DNA of 64,000 bases from Mantis religiosa (GCA_030765055.1 CM060950.1:275026540-275090539); one strand, 5' to 3'; positions 41,450-52,790 are shown, numbered from the stretch's first letter. Numbers and translations are program-made. The notes: generated from the sequence alone by a model not told the origin.

Positions 41450-43330
41450 TTAGGCTAAAGCTTCAGCTGCAAAGTCTGCCTGATATTCAATAGGTATCCT
41501 GCTCATTAAACTTAAAAATTGAGCATCAGGGATGGTGAGTTTGGGTAGTTGTGTTTGTTGATGATTGGTGTTTAATTTCTGTTGGGTCAGCTGGTGTTGC
41601 GTTTCTAGTCTCACTCCTGTATTGTTTATGTTTGTGCGCAGTGCTGTTACTTTGCGGCTGACAGATGTATTACCGCTGGATTTATTGGCAGCAATTTTGG
41701 TGGGGTTGTGTTCCAACTTTGCTGACCTGTTCGGTTGGACCTGTTGGTTTCTCCGGTTATTAGTTTGGGCTGGCACAGCTGTCTGTGTTTCAGGTGTCTG
41801 GACAGATACACTGTCACTGTGCTGTTGTGGAGTGGCTTTTACTGCCTCCGCATAGGACCTCGGTTATATCCTATTAACTGGTGGCAACCCTGGATATCGG
41901 GTACCCTTAAAGGCCTCCTTGGGAAGTCCTATGGAATTGGGTGCTTTTGGTGCAGCATCACACCTTGTTCTTTGCCCATTCTTATTCAGCAGCATTTCTA
42001 CTCCTGCCTCTTGCCAGACTGGGCTTTTAGCATATCTGCATGAATGTGGGCCGCCACAATTATAACAAGTTGCCTTGGAACCTGCTACTCCTGGTAGTTT
42101 GCAGTCTTTACGTTTATGACCAGGCTCTCCACAATAGGAGCAAGCTGGTTCTAGCTTGCAGCCAGCAGCACTATGCGTAAACTGCTGACAATTTGTACAC
42201 TGCAGTGGTCTTGCTGGTGGACGGTATGATTCAACGCGTATAACGGCATTGAACATGCTATTTTTCTTGTAGATGTTGGTGGCGTTACCCTCTTTCCGTA
42301 ATGCTACCCTGAATTGAGGAAGTAGCTTTGGGGGTTGACTTCTGTTGCACCGTAATTGGCCAACACGTTCAACCTAATACCCAAGTTCTTGGAGTTTCAA
42401 AGTGACGTCTGCTTCCTGAATGTACATTGGCAAATCTTTCAGTGTGACGTACATTAATTTTTCTTCTGGCAGTAAAGTCGTAGGGTACTGTACCGTACTG
42501 TCAGACAATATTTTACGTATTTGCCCATGATCATCTGGTGTTTCCGGCAAGAAGGCAATAGTACCACTCATGTTCCTAATGTTGTACCTAATATTAGGAT
42601 ATGAAGAATTTAAGTGTTGTTAGGTCTCTTGCTTTTGCACGGTCACGCAAGAAAAAAGGTGTTGTTCGCTGTGACCGTGCTGCAGGACTTTGTTGTGTTA
42701 CCGGAACTTGTGGTGGTTGTGTGTGCGTGGGTGCGGCTGTCCCTATTGATGCAGAAGGGGCAGTCTTATTTAGTTGCTGAGTTGACATCCTGTCAGAGCA
42801 CCTTCTTTTGCTTTGTGAAGCTTGTGGTGCTTCATCATCATTTACTGGTAGTAGTCCATTGAATTTATTGGATGTGGGTAGTGGTTCTGGCTGGAGCGTA
42901 TGCTTTGGAGCTTTAGCTCTTTGCTTAGCAGGGCACTCTTCCCATTGTTCGGGATTTGCTTATATTTCTCACTTAGGAGAAGATAATTTGAAATTGTTTC
43001 TGCCCTAGCACGGTGTGCAGAGTAGAGACAGAAGGCATTCATTTTTATTTCCTGGTTTGCTTCAGCTATAGTGGTGTATACTTGCTGATCTGCAAGTTCA
43101 AGAAATTGTATTCTTGCCTTCTTTTCTAAGGACAAGATTCTTTCGTCTCCGCGAGACAATGGCATGAGGGGGCCGACAATTATTGGCTGGTTCATGAACT
43201 CGCGAAAGTCGCCTCCATTTATGTAATATTGCAGGCATTCCAACTCTTCCAAAGCCTCAGTATTTACATTTTCTTGTTCCATTAATGGGTCCAAAACTTC
43301 AATAACAGAAGCCGTTTCTTCTTCCTCCAT
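41450..43330 (-). pseudogene. Jockey-like ORF1 of LINE 1
   Basis: Start ATG at 43330 (MEEEETASVIEVLDPLME). Pieces: 43330-42842 acidic N-terminus; 42788-42594; 42571-42374 (MSGTIAFLPETPDDHGQIRK, TTLLPEEKLMYVTLKDLP, the RRM-like PRE_C2HC-type region); 42256-41864 with three CCHC knuckles (CTNCQQFTHSAAGC, CSYCGEPGHKRKDC, CYNCGGPHSCRYAKSPVW); and the 41776-41450 Gln/Asn-rich end. Frameshifts separate all pieces. Confidence 0.75.
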
Positions 43331-43977
43331 TGCTACTTGTATTGTGATTGGTTAAGATCGACCAATCACAGCACGTAATATAACCTCCAATACAATGTCA
43401 GTCTTTGACAGTCAGTCGGGGGACAGCAAGGGCTTGCCCTATGCTGAAAGTCTGATAGATATAGAGGAAGAAAGAGAAAATAGTAATAAAGAGCAGGTGA
43501 TGGGCGCTAAGAAGCTCGAATCACAGAGGGCCAACCCTTACGCGCGCCTGAAAACCAGTCACGAAGACAGTTGGCTTCGGCCTTGTGATTCTACCGAATC
43601 ACGTAGCTAAATGCAGTTCTAGCAGGCTCGGATCCCTTCCTATAGTCTTCAAAAGGCTAGTCGGGCTCTTCGTTTCTTCTACGATCCAGCAGCACAACGA
43701 TGCTCGCAGTCTGAAGGCTCAAAGACGTGTTCACTCGTCGGAGTCTCGACGACAAGTGAGTCCTGGGGAACTCAGTAGCATCAGCACAGAGGTGTCGTTG
43801 AAGGTGAACCCTGCTCCATGGAACAGGGGCCTTCGACTTTTGCCATCCCGGGACAGTGTCCCTTACTGGCATTTTAAGAAGGATGAATAACAGATGGTGG
43901 TTTGATGGTTGGTTTTTGTTCTGATGAATTGGGTTTTAAAGAGAAGGGAGATGAAATTCAATATGAAAGTGATAGGT

Positions 43978-46674
43978 TTATGATGTACCTAGAGAGGTTC
44001 TGGGGTGTTTGTAGGTAGCCCCGGGGTCTATATCATATTCCCCGAGACCCCTGATGAGTTGATTGAAACTAGAAGGTAGGTCAGAGTAGAATTTATGTGA
44101 GAGTTTTTGGATGTAGGTGGTGAGCTTGGGAAATGAAAGATCTTGGTGTATATTGTTATTTGGGATGTACCACTCAGCACCTGTAGCAATTCTTAAATAT
44201 CGGTTTTGCAGGACCTGGAGTTTATATAAATTTGAGGGGGCTGCAGCACCCCATACTTGGCATGCATAAGTTATCGCGGGCCTCAGTATTTGTTGGTAAA
44301 TGAGGATCTTGTTCCTGAGACTCATTGGTGACTTTTTATTGTATAATGCATAGAGCATGCCCATGCGTTTTGTAATTTTGGAGGCGACAGAAAGGATGTG
44401 GGCTTTCCAAGTTAGGCGCATGTCCAGTGTAACTCCAAGATATTGGGCTTGGATGCTCCAGGGAATGTGTTCTCCTGCGAGGTGCAGCTCTGGTACGTCC
44501 TGGGTTTGACGTCGGGTGAAGGTGACTGCCTGCGATTTTGCGGCGTTTATGCGTAATCGCCAGGTTAGGAACCAGGCGGAAATCATGGTAGCATATCTCT
44601 GTAGGCGTTGTACAGCAATGTGATGTTGACATGAGGCCGTGGTGATTGCTGTATCGTCAGCGAATAAATAGAGTTTGCAGCTCCAGATAGTGGGAAGGGT
44701 GTTGATGTAAGTTAAGAAGAGCAGGGGGCCAAGTACACTACCTTGGGGTACCCCTGCATTGATGAAATAGGTTTGGGAAGCAATGTCATCTCTGACGACA
44801 GAAAAGGTGCGTTGCGTGAGGTAATGATTGACAAGATGGATTATGTAGGGGGGAAAGTCGTAATTTATTAAACGGTAGAGGAGGCCTTGATGCCAGACAG
44901 AGTCGAAGGCCTTTGAAATATCAAGGAAGAGAGCTGCGACGTACTGACGATTATTGAATGCGCGGGTCACCTCATCTACCAGACGTAACAGTTGGTGCGA
45001 TGTGGAGTGGCATCGGCGGAATCCAAATTGTTCCGGGCGCAGGATGTTTAACTCATCTAGGAGCTTTTGGAGGCGATGTTTGATTACCTTCTCGAATAGT
45101 TTGCTGATTGCTGGTAGCAGACTAATGGGTTGGTGGTTTTCGATGAGTTTAGAATCCTTGCCGGGTTTGGGGATGGTAATGAGCTTGGCATGTTTCCATT
45201 TTTTGGGAAAGTAGGAGAGAAGGAGCAGGCTATTGAAGAGATGGACTATTAGTGCTATCCAGTTTTGCGGGAGTACCTTGAAGGCAGCGTAAGGTATGTG
45301 ATCGTAGCCAGCAGCTTTGTAAGGTCTGACTGAAGTAATTAAACCTTTGACCTCAGCGATGGTGGTGAGGTGCACTTCGTCTGTATTATAGGGAGAGGAA
45401 AGGAAGTGTTGTACCTGTTGTTCAATTTCTGCGACCTGTTCATGGTCGGGGGATTCTGCAGGATGGAAGGTAGCCGCCAGGTGTTCGGCTAGGAGTTCCA
45501 CTTTTTCTCTAGAGGATTGTGCAGTTCGTTGGCCGTCGGTAAGTGGCGGGTCGGAGGTGGCTATTCGGAGCAGAGCCTTAGACATCCTCCAGAGAGAGAC
45601 ATCGGTGGTGTCGAGTGTACATAATTTCCTCTCCCATTCTTCGTTGAAGTGATCTGCTAGTTCCAGCTTCACTATAGTTTGGAGGCGATTCCATTCCCTC
45701 TTAGCTTGTGGTTGGCGCGTGTTTTGAAATTTTCGCCGTGCTCTGTTTTTAGCCGAGATGAGTTGGCCCAAATGTTTTGGGAGGGGTTTAAGGGGACTAT
45801 GTGGAGATTTGCGGACAGGAGTTGCTTCGCGCATGGCATCAGCCATGGTAGTGGTGATGAAATCCTCCAGTTCGTCGGCTGCCGCAATTGTTGTACAAGG
45901 GTGTATATGGGCAGGTTTTTCGGCCATGATAATGGAGAATTTGCTCCAGTTGGTTTGTCGGGGATTTGCATGAGAAGGTAAAGATTTAGGTGTTAATTTT
46001 GCCTTGTAGAGAAGGATGATGGGGAAATGATCGGAAGAAAGTTCAGGAAGTGAAAAGATTGTTGGGTGACTACGGATGTTGCACAGTAGAGCTATATCCA
46101 ACCAATCAGGAGGTCCACTATCTCCGTGTGTTATGGTCGGAGAGGTAGGAGCAAGCACAGCCAGATTTTTACGCTCTATGTAGCGTTCTAGTAGGCGTCC
46201 ACGACTGTTTGTGATGGTGGAGTTCCAGAGAGTGCTCTTGGCGTTGTAATCTCCCATGGCTATGGTGGGACAGCCAGTAAATATGTTGTCCAAAGATCGC
46301 TGACTAATCGCTCTGCTCGGTGGAATGTAAACCGAGTGGATATTGAGGGGTCCCTTGTCGGTTGCAACCTGGATACCCGTTACTTCTAGACCGTCAACAG
46401 CAGGCAGGTGTAGGCGGTGATGGGTAATGTGCCTTTGGATGTAAATTGCTGTCCCACCATAACCGTCCGGACGATCAGTCCTGTGACAAATCATTCCTGG
46501 AATGGTGGCCTTGTACCGTGGAGCTAGATGGGTCTCCTGAACAAGGAAGATGTTAATTTTGTTCACGGCGATGAAGTTAGTGGCTTCACGTATCTTATGC
46601 AGTAGTCCATTAGCATTCCAGGAACAAATGCGTAGGCTGGTGAGGTTTTGTATGATATTATTGACGTCCGCCAT
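43978..46674 (-). CDS. Jockey-like ORF2: endonuclease and reverse transcriptase, intact frame
   Basis: Open without interruption to the stop ending at 43978; an upstream in-frame ATG at 46749 would make it 923 residues. I prefer the inner ATG 46674 (898 residues) because its MADVNN start aligns with MAGRNN of LINE 1. Domains: AP endonuclease in residues ~1-230 (LRICSWNANGL, QETHLAP, GDYNAKSTLW, ELSSDHFPI), RT ~420-720 (KPGKDSKLIENHQPISLLPA, FLDISKAFDSVWHQ, AGVPQGSVLGP, catalytic YLFADDTAI near 44650-44672), and a thumb/C-terminus with QILRPAITYACQVWG. No RNase H, as usual in the Jockey clade. The size matches a complete protein. Confidence 0.85.
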   Translation of the reverse strand: MADVNNIIQNLTSLRICSWNANGLLHKIREATNFIAVNKINIFLVQETHLAPRYKATIPGMICHRTDRPDGYGGTAIYIQRHITHHRLHLPAVDGLEVTGIQVATDKGPLNIHSVYIPPSRAISQRSLDNIFTGCPTIAMGDYNAKSTLWNSTITNSRGRLLERYIERKNLAVLAPTSPTITHGDSGPPDWLDIALLCNIRSHPTIFSLPELSSDHFPIILLYKAKLTPKSLPSHANPRQTNWSKFSIIMAEKPAHIHPCTTIAAADELEDFITTTMADAMREATPVRKSPHSPLKPLPKHLGQLISAKNRARRKFQNTRQPQAKREWNRLQTIVKLELADHFNEEWERKLCTLDTTDVSLWRMSKALLRIATSDPPLTDGQRTAQSSREKVELLAEHLAATFHPAESPDHEQVAEIEQQVQHFLSSPYNTDEVHLTTIAEVKGLITSVRPYKAAGYDHIPYAAFKVLPQNWIALIVHLFNSLLLLSYFPKKWKHAKLITIPKPGKDSKLIENHQPISLLPAISKLFEKVIKHRLQKLLDELNILRPEQFGFRRCHSTSHQLLRLVDEVTRAFNNRQYVAALFLDISKAFDSVWHQGLLYRLINYDFPPYIIHLVNHYLTQRTFSVVRDDIASQTYFINAGVPQGSVLGPLLFLTYINTLPTIWSCKLYLFADDTAITTASCQHHIAVQRLQRYATMISAWFLTWRLRINAAKSQAVTFTRRQTQDVPELHLAGEHIPWSIQAQYLGVTLDMRLTWKAHILSVASKITKRMGMLYALYNKKSPMSLRNKILIYQQILRPAITYACQVWGAAAPSNLYKLQVLQNRYLRIATGAEWYIPNNNIHQDLSFPKLTTYIQKLSHKFYSDLPSSFNQLIRGLGEYDIDPGATYKHPRTSLGTS

Positions 46675-46774
46675 TGTTGCCCATAAAGATGAAGACGGTG
46701 TGTACCAGGATTGTTTGTGATGGTATCGTAGGGGGGGGCGGGTAGCCAATGCATCGGCTAAGGCAGCTGCAAAA

Positions 46775-48636
46775 TCAGCCTGCAGGGATGGATGGTTTAG
46801 GATTCTGCGGTAGGGACTGGATTGTTGCTGGGCGAGTCAGGAGCCGTTGTTGCATGGGCGTTCTAGATTCGCCAGTTGTTGTTGTTGTTCCTGCTGGACA
46901 CGCACACTTGTTGGTTGGTGCAGGTATGTATGGAGATTTTTCGGGAAGTGTCCTAATTGTAGGAGGACCTTGGGATGTTGTGAGTATGTGGGGTTGGGCT
47001 GCTGCCGTGATTTGTTTGTGTGGAGCCTGTGGTTTGAGTACAGTAATTTGCTGAACTTGCTGTTGTGAAGCGGAGGCAGTGAGTGCCACGGCGTAGTTTT
47101 TGTATTGCGGCCTTATTGTTGGCGGGAGTCCAGGGTATTGGGTCCCTTTGAAAGTTTCCTTGGGGATGCCTTGCGGATTAGGTATCTTTGGGGCAGCATC
47201 ATAGCGTGTGCGTTGTCCGTGTTTGTTTAATTCCATTTCTATACGGGCTTCCTGCCATACAGGGCACTTAGCGTATCGACAGGAGTGCTCTCCTCCACAA
47301 TTGCTGCAAGTAGGTTTTGAGTCAGGGAGGCTTAGCTTTGAGCAATCTGGCCGTTTGTGCCCTGATTCTCCGCAGTACGAGCACACTGGTTCTAGTCGGC
47401 AGCCCGCCGCGCTATGCGTGAACTGCTGACAGTTTGTGCATTGTAACGGGCGTGCTGGTGGTCTATAAGGCTCAACCCTTATGACAGCATCGAACATATG
47501 CGCCTCCTTATATATGTCGCTTGATTTAGGTTCCTTCCGAAGAGCTACCCTAAAGTGAGGTAGTTTTTGTTGTGTTGAGGACCGATTTGAACGAAGTTGT
47601 CCAACTCGCTCAACCGGGTATTCTAGTTTTTGCAGGAGTTCCAGGACATCTGATTCTGTGATGTACATCGGTAGATTTTTAAGGTAACGTACATCAGTTT
47701 TTCTTCTGGTAATAGGGTGGTAAGATACTGCACTTTAGAATCTGTCAGGAACTTGCGAATGAGTCTGTGGTCAGCAGGTGTGGCAGGGAGGAAAGCGATG
47801 GAGCCGCTCATGTTCTTGATGACAAATTTAGTGTCTGGGTGTCCGTCGTGTAGTGCTTTTGTAAGCTCACGGGCCTGGCACGGATCTCGTAAGAAGATGG
47901 GGGTGACCTTGTTTGATCGAGTTGTACCTTGTACATTAGAGGTAGGTTGTGTTTGGTTTAGGAGAGGTGGAGCAGGTACAGCTGCTAGATCCTCTTCCAT
48001 ATTCTCGGCAGGAGGCGGTGGTGTTGAGCATTTACGCCTCTTTTGATTTACCACAGGCAGTGAGGGGTAGTCTTCGTCCATGTTATTTTCTGCAAGAGCA
48101 GCAAAACTATTTGACATAGCAGGTGGTGGCATATTGATGTTTTTAGGACCCTTAGCTGCTCTTTTTGAGGCAGGCGTTTGCCAAGAGTTAAATTGTTGCT
48201 CGTCATGCTGCAGCAAATAAGTGGCAATGACATCGATCCTTTGGCGGTGGTAGGAATATATTTTAAAAGCAGTGGCCGTGATGCAGACATCCTCAGATGT
48301 GGGGACGGAGAACATTTGCGTATCTGCTTGATTTAGGTATTTGGTTCTGGCTGCTCTTTCCAGCTTTAATGTTCGTATGTCACTTCTGGATAGTGGGTAA
48401 CTTGGTTGGGTTATTAAAGCTTCTCCCAAGAAGCTAGTTATGTCGCCTCCAGTTAGATAGTAGTCTTCTGAAGAATGCTCAGAAGCGGCTGCTGTTATGT
48501 CTGTTTGAGGTGTAGTTATGGCGGTGTCCACGGCGGTGCTTACGCAACTTACGCTGGCTGATGTTGGGTGCACATATGGGTTGTTTTGTGCCTTCATGTG
48601 TGCTACAATTGGTGCGCTTGTGGCCGACATGATCAA
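46775..48636 (-). pseudogene. Jockey-like ORF1, one frameshift
   Basis: Two long overlapping frames, 48636-47623 and 47668-46775, join near 47683. There TTLLPEEKLMYVTLK in the first frame continues as MYITESDVLELLQKLEYPVE in the second, so a single-base indel is enough to explain the break. Knuckles follow: CTNCQQFTHSAAGC, CSYCGESGHKRPDC, CSNCGGEHSCRYAKCPVW. The tail is Gln/Pro-rich. The protein would bind element RNA. ORF2 begins 26-101 bp downstream depending on its start. Confidence 0.8.
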
Positions 48637-48639
48637 TGT

Positions 48640-49311
48640 GAAGTATTAGGTGCGGGCCCCCACCTCCTGAAGGACTGCGAAAAAGCGCCTGAGGAGAAAT
48701 GTTGTGCTAACTGCCGCCAGGATCATGTCAGCACCTACAAGGGCTGTGCGACGCGGCAAAGGATCATAGAGAACCGCCGCGGAGGCAATGCGGGACTGGC
48801 AACTGTCCGTCCCGGGGTCTCGTTCGCGGCGGCTCTCGGAAGGGCAGAGCGCACTCTGCAAGTGGCAGAGCAAGCGGCTCCACAGCCCACTACACCAAAA
48901 CCTCCACAGGAGGCACCACGTCCACAGCGTCCGGGAAAGGGCCGCAAGGCGCGTCGGACAGCCAAGCCTGCCACACAGGCCGCAGCCCCTCCCACCAGGG
49001 AGGTGGCTCCAGCTGAGTCAACCGGCCCGGCCACTGCGCCGGCACCAGCAGCAGAACCTGCTCCAAACAGGGCGCATGCATCTGCGAGGGCACCTGCAGC
49101 GGCGCTTGCATCCTTCGGGGGGACCATCTCTGCGAAGGATGTCGACGAATTCAGGGAGCTTTCCCTGTGGTTCGGCGACCTCATCCTGAGAGTTCTCCCC
49201 ATCCTCAGGGACTGCAAGGAGAAAATGGAAGACCCGAGGCTTGACTTCCTCGAAAAACATACCATCCTCCTCCAAACACTCGAGGAACTTTTCCCCTGCG
49301 CCGATGAGTAA
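48640..49311 (+). pseudogene. LINE 3 ORF1, C-terminal part
   Basis: It begins inside the zinc-knuckle region (GPHLLKDCEKAPEEKCCANC, then RQDHVSTYKGCATRQ), followed by a Pro/Ala-rich linker and a C-terminal helix-rich end (FRELSLWFGDLILRVLPILR, FLEKHTILLQTLEELFPC). The stop TAA 49309-49311 overlaps the ORF2 start as TAATG. The N-terminal half is absent owing to truncation at the junction with the minus-strand LINE. Confidence 0.7.
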
Positions 49312-52016
49312 TGGCCCCCCGACTTGTCAGGAGGCCTTTACGAGCTGCGTTTTGGAACGCAAACGGTGTACGGGATCAGCGTCCTGGAATGTTGGAGTTT
49401 GTACAGTCCTACGGGATTGACATCCTCATGATCTGCGAGACGCACCTGAAGGCTGGTACAGACTTCTCGCTGCCAAGTTACGTCACCCACCGCACTGATC
49501 GAAACGGACGGCGGGGTGGCGGTACAGCTATACTCGTGAAAAACATCATCACGCACACACCTGTTCCTCTCCCTGCCCTGCAGCACGTGGAGGCCTGCGC
49601 CATCCGGCTCTCAGTCGGCGGACAGGACACCCTGCTGGTAGCGGCATACGATCCACCTGGCAACCAGTTCTTCGAAGCTGACTACACCACCCTTCTCAAC
49701 CTACACCCAGTGGTTTGCATTGCAGGAGACCTCAACGCGAAACACGGGCTCTGGCACAGCCGCACAAGCAACCAGAGGGGACGAGGGCTCTACCGCCTCA
49801 TAAGCGGAGACCCAAATCTCGCCGCGCACGGACCGAGAGGTCCAACTTTCCATCCGGCTCGTGGCAGGCCGGATGTCATCGACATCATGATCACCAAGAA
49901 CTTTCCATTCCATCTGGATCTCTCGGCGGTGAATGAATTGGATTCAGACCATGACCCTGTCACGGTCGATTCCGATGTCACCATGCCAGCTCTGTTAAAC
50001 TCAGACTGGGAGCTAGAGGTAGACTGGGATGCAGCCATCCTCAAACTTAGCCAAACCATCGACCCTCGTCCACGCATCGACGACGTCGAGGCGCTGGAGG
50101 CTGCGGCGATGAGTTTTTCCCAACAGGTCCGCCTAGCGGTGAGTACACACACTCACCGTATACCCACCAACACACATAACCCTCTGACAATCACTAACGA
50201 GATCCGGCAGCTGCTAAAAGCCAAGGCAGCTGTTCGGAAGCTATGGCAGCGTTTCCGTCATCCCAGGATAGGAGCAGTTTACCAGCGGTTCAAATCCCTG
50301 GCAAGGCGGCTGCTCCGTGCCCACCGCAAGGTGGCCTGGGAGAACACTTTCCGAAATGTCGACCTCCAGGAAAAGCACCCCTGGAAGATCATCAAGTCCC
50401 TCAGGAGGGACAAAACTCTGTACCAGCATCCGCTGCATGGCACTCGAGGGAGACTCGCCTACGAGCCCCAAGATAAGGCCACAGCTTTCGCGGATCATTT
50501 GGAAAGTCAATTTGAGCCGAGGGAGGACCCCCAGGACGAAGACTTCACTGACCTCGTGGAGGCTGCCGTGGAAGACCTCTATGAGGAGCCACAGCGGCGC
50601 CATGAGGCGATCCATATCCCAATAGTCACCCCAAAGGCGGTGGCTACTGAAATCCGAAAAATGAAACCTAACAAATCCCCTGGACATGACGGTGTCAGCG
50701 CACTCATGCTCCAGCACCTTCCCAAGAGGGCCGTTATCCATTTGACGCGGATCTTCAATGCGTGCCTCCACCTCCGCCACTTCCCGGCCTGCTGGAAAGA
50801 GGCGAGAGTGGTGTGCATTCTGAAGCCCGGCAAGGATCCGGTCTTTCCGTCTAGCTACCGATCCATCAGTCTTCTCCCAACCGTCTCAAAAGTATTTGAG
50901 CGGTTGCTCCTATCCCGCCTGACCCCTCTCTTCGAGGAAAGGCAGCTCCTACCCGATCACCAGTTTGGTTTTCGTCATGGACACTCCACGACCCTACAGC
51001 TACTACGCCTGGCCGAGAGGACAGCCCTGGGTTTCCAGGAAAACCTCAAGACAGTCGCGGTGCTGCTAGACGTAGAGAAAGCCTTTGCCACAACCTGGCA
51101 CCAAGGCCTACTGTACAAACTCAGGGAGGCCAACCTACCTCCTCCCTATCTTGCCCTGATTAGTAGTTTCCTCAGAAACCGCACTTTCAGGGTGAGAGTG
51201 GAAGGAAGGACTTCATCCCTCAGACCAATAGCCGCGGGAGTCCCGGAGGGCAGTGTACTGTCCCCGATACTCTTTGCGGCCTACATGTCTGACCTACCCC
51301 TGGAACCACAGACTGTTACGTGTCAATATGCTGACGACGTCCTCATTATGGCACGTAACAAAAACTTACGATATTGTCATCCTCCGCTGCAGCGCCAACT
51401 CCGAGCCATTGGCCGTTGGAGTGAGATGTGGAGAATGGCCATTAGCCCCGAGAAGAGCTCTGCACTTCTCCTGGCTAAGGTCCGAGCTAGGTGACCAGAC
51501 TGGTCGCTGAGGTTGAGGCAGAGGCAAATCCCTTGGGTTCCCACTGCCAAATACCTTGGCGTCCACCTGGATCGCGGACTCACCTACGCACCTCATATCC
51601 GGGTCAAAGCCGGACAAGGGCATGCAGCGCTGACTCAGCTATACTCCATTTTTAAGTCCACCATGCCTACCCACCTCAAACTACGCCTGTATCGGGCGAT
51701 CATACCGCCCCTGATTCTGTACGGCTGCGAAGTCTGGGGATCAGCGGCTCCAACCAATATTCGCAGACTCCAGTACGTTCAGAACAGGGCTTTGCGCATG
51801 ATCTACGATACCGGGCGGAGATTTCCGTCCCACATCCTACACACATACTCTGGGGTCCCGTATATCGTGGACGTAGTGCGGGAGAGATCCCGCACCATCT
51901 ACGATAAGCTGGACTCCCACCCCAACATACTGGTGAATACCCTAGGTCGTTACGACCATAGGGTTCCTCGCCGGAGACCGAGCTATCGGCTACCCAAAGA
52001 TGCCTTGGGTACCTAG
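49311..52016 (+). pseudogene. LINE 3 ORF2: endonuclease and RT with one in-frame stop
   Basis: One frame of 901 codons plus stop, broken only by TGA at 51492-51494 (likely CGA to TGA). Endonuclease residues ~1-220: LRAAFWNANGVRDQRPGMLE, CETHLKAG, GDLNAKHGLWHS, ELDSDHDPV. RT: KPNKSPGHDGVSALMLQHLP, LKPGKDPVFPSSYRSISLLP, VAVLLDVEKAFATTWHQGLL, AGVPEGSVLSP, catalytic CQYADDVLI near 51321-51347. Thumb after the stop: KYLGVHLDRGLTYAPHI, LRLYRAIIPPLILYGCEVWG, IVDVVRER. No RNase H. Confidence 0.85.
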
Positions 52017-52267
52017 CATTGAACAGGGCCACATTCCCCTGACTCCAACTTCCTAAGCCCAGTAATGGGCTTGGGAAAAACCTTATACAGCAACACGGAT
52101 CCTTTCCCTCTAGCCTGTTTAGCGGACTGTGCTCTGAAACCTCCCAGCAGGCGGAAGAGCGCAGCCAGCATTGGCGCATCCCCCTTTCACGGGGCGACGG
52201 CGCTCAACAAGGCTAGACATATCCATCGCCCAAAACAATCGCCTGTGACATTAAAAATTCTTCTAAA

Positions 52268-52309
52268 CTGCCCAGATAAAGACGCTAGAAGCGGCTAGGT
52301 GCTGGGCAG
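52268..52309 (+). other. 3' UTR hairpin of LINE 3
   Basis: CTGCCCAG (52268-52275) pairs perfectly with CTGGGCAG (52302-52309), with an inner CGC...GCG-type stem. The same hairpin is conserved in the related copy at 56633-56674. It may be the RT recognition structure at the RNA 3' end. Confidence 0.65.
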
Positions 52310-52489
52310 CATACACTCCGTCCAGGAAAACCTGGACGACTCGACTCTTCTGCTGGTCTGCTGCTGGTCTGCTGGGGGCTGCCAATACAAAGACCAATCA
52401 GGAAGGGCAATGGAGCGACCAATGAGAAGAGAGGGTGTGATGTGTAACCAAAAAGGGGTATGATGGCCCCTTTTTGCGTGATATTGTGG

Positions 52490-52790
52490 ATGATAAGATG
52501 AAAAGAAGAAGAAGATTTAATAGAACAAGTCTAGGGCGCTGAGGAGCCCGAACAGTAGCGGACCTACCCTTAAAGGGCGCCGAAAAACCAGTCACAAGGA
52601 CTGTTGGCTGCGGTCTTACGGTTCTACCCAGTCACTTTGATGAGATGTTGAAATGTTGAAGATCTAGCAGGCTCAGATCCCTGCTTCTGGCCTCCAAGAG
52701 GCTAAGTAGGTTCTCCACAGTGCTCGAACAGGTGCTGTCTCTGTGAAGTCTCCAGCTCGAATGGGGAACTCAGTAGCTGGACATGCGGCC
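52490..52790 (-). mobile_element. Jockey-like 3' UTR fragment
   Basis: Shares ordered blocks with 43455-43775: AACCAGTCAC, TTCTACC, TCTAGCAGGCTC, GGATCC/AGATCC, AAGAGGCTA and GGGGAACTCAGTAG, in the same orientation. Only the end of the element is present, as in 5'-truncated copies. A GAAGAAGAAG-type run at 52502-52515 lies at the outer edge. Confidence 0.6.

Larger units (their letters stand above)
38390..43440 (-). mobile_element. Jockey-like LINE 1, decayed
   Basis: Minus-strand two-ORF LINE: ORF1 (43330-41450), ORF2 (41385-38706) and a 3' UTR sharing blocks with the next element (GGAACTCAGTA, GACA...GTCCCTTACTGG). It lacks RNase H. Protein motifs are close to those of the neighbouring element at 43450-48640, so both belong to one family. 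Many frameshifts. Confidence 0.8.
43450..48640 (-). mobile_element. Jockey-like LINE 2, nearly intact
   Basis: Minus strand. ORF1 (48636-46775, one frameshift) and uninterrupted ORF2 (from 46674 or 46749 to 43978). The 3' UTR (about 43977-43450) shares its first part with LINE 1 and its second part with the fragment at 52490-52790. The 5' end lies close to ORF1, near 48640, where the oppositely oriented LINE at 48640-52365 begins. It is the youngest-looking LINE in the window. Confidence 0.85.
48640..52365 (+). mobile_element. Jockey-group LINE 3 with TAATG-coupled ORFs, 5'-truncated
   Basis: Plus strand. Contains the end of ORF1 (zinc knuckles onward), complete-length ORF2 with one in-frame stop, and a 3' UTR with a conserved hairpin (52268-52309) ending in CTGCTGGT-type repeats (about 52348-52377). 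The 5' part of ORF1 is missing; the break adjoins the 5' end of Jockey-like LINE 2, in head-to-head orientation. Confidence 0.8.

Noticed and set aside
48735..49265. 176-codon minus ORF
   Set aside because: It is antisense to LINE 3 ORF1, whose zinc-knuckle frame is the real one; the minus product is low-complexity Ala/Gly.
50241..50780. 179-codon minus ORF
   Set aside because: It is a shadow of the plus-strand LINE 3 ORF2, which carries the RT motifs.
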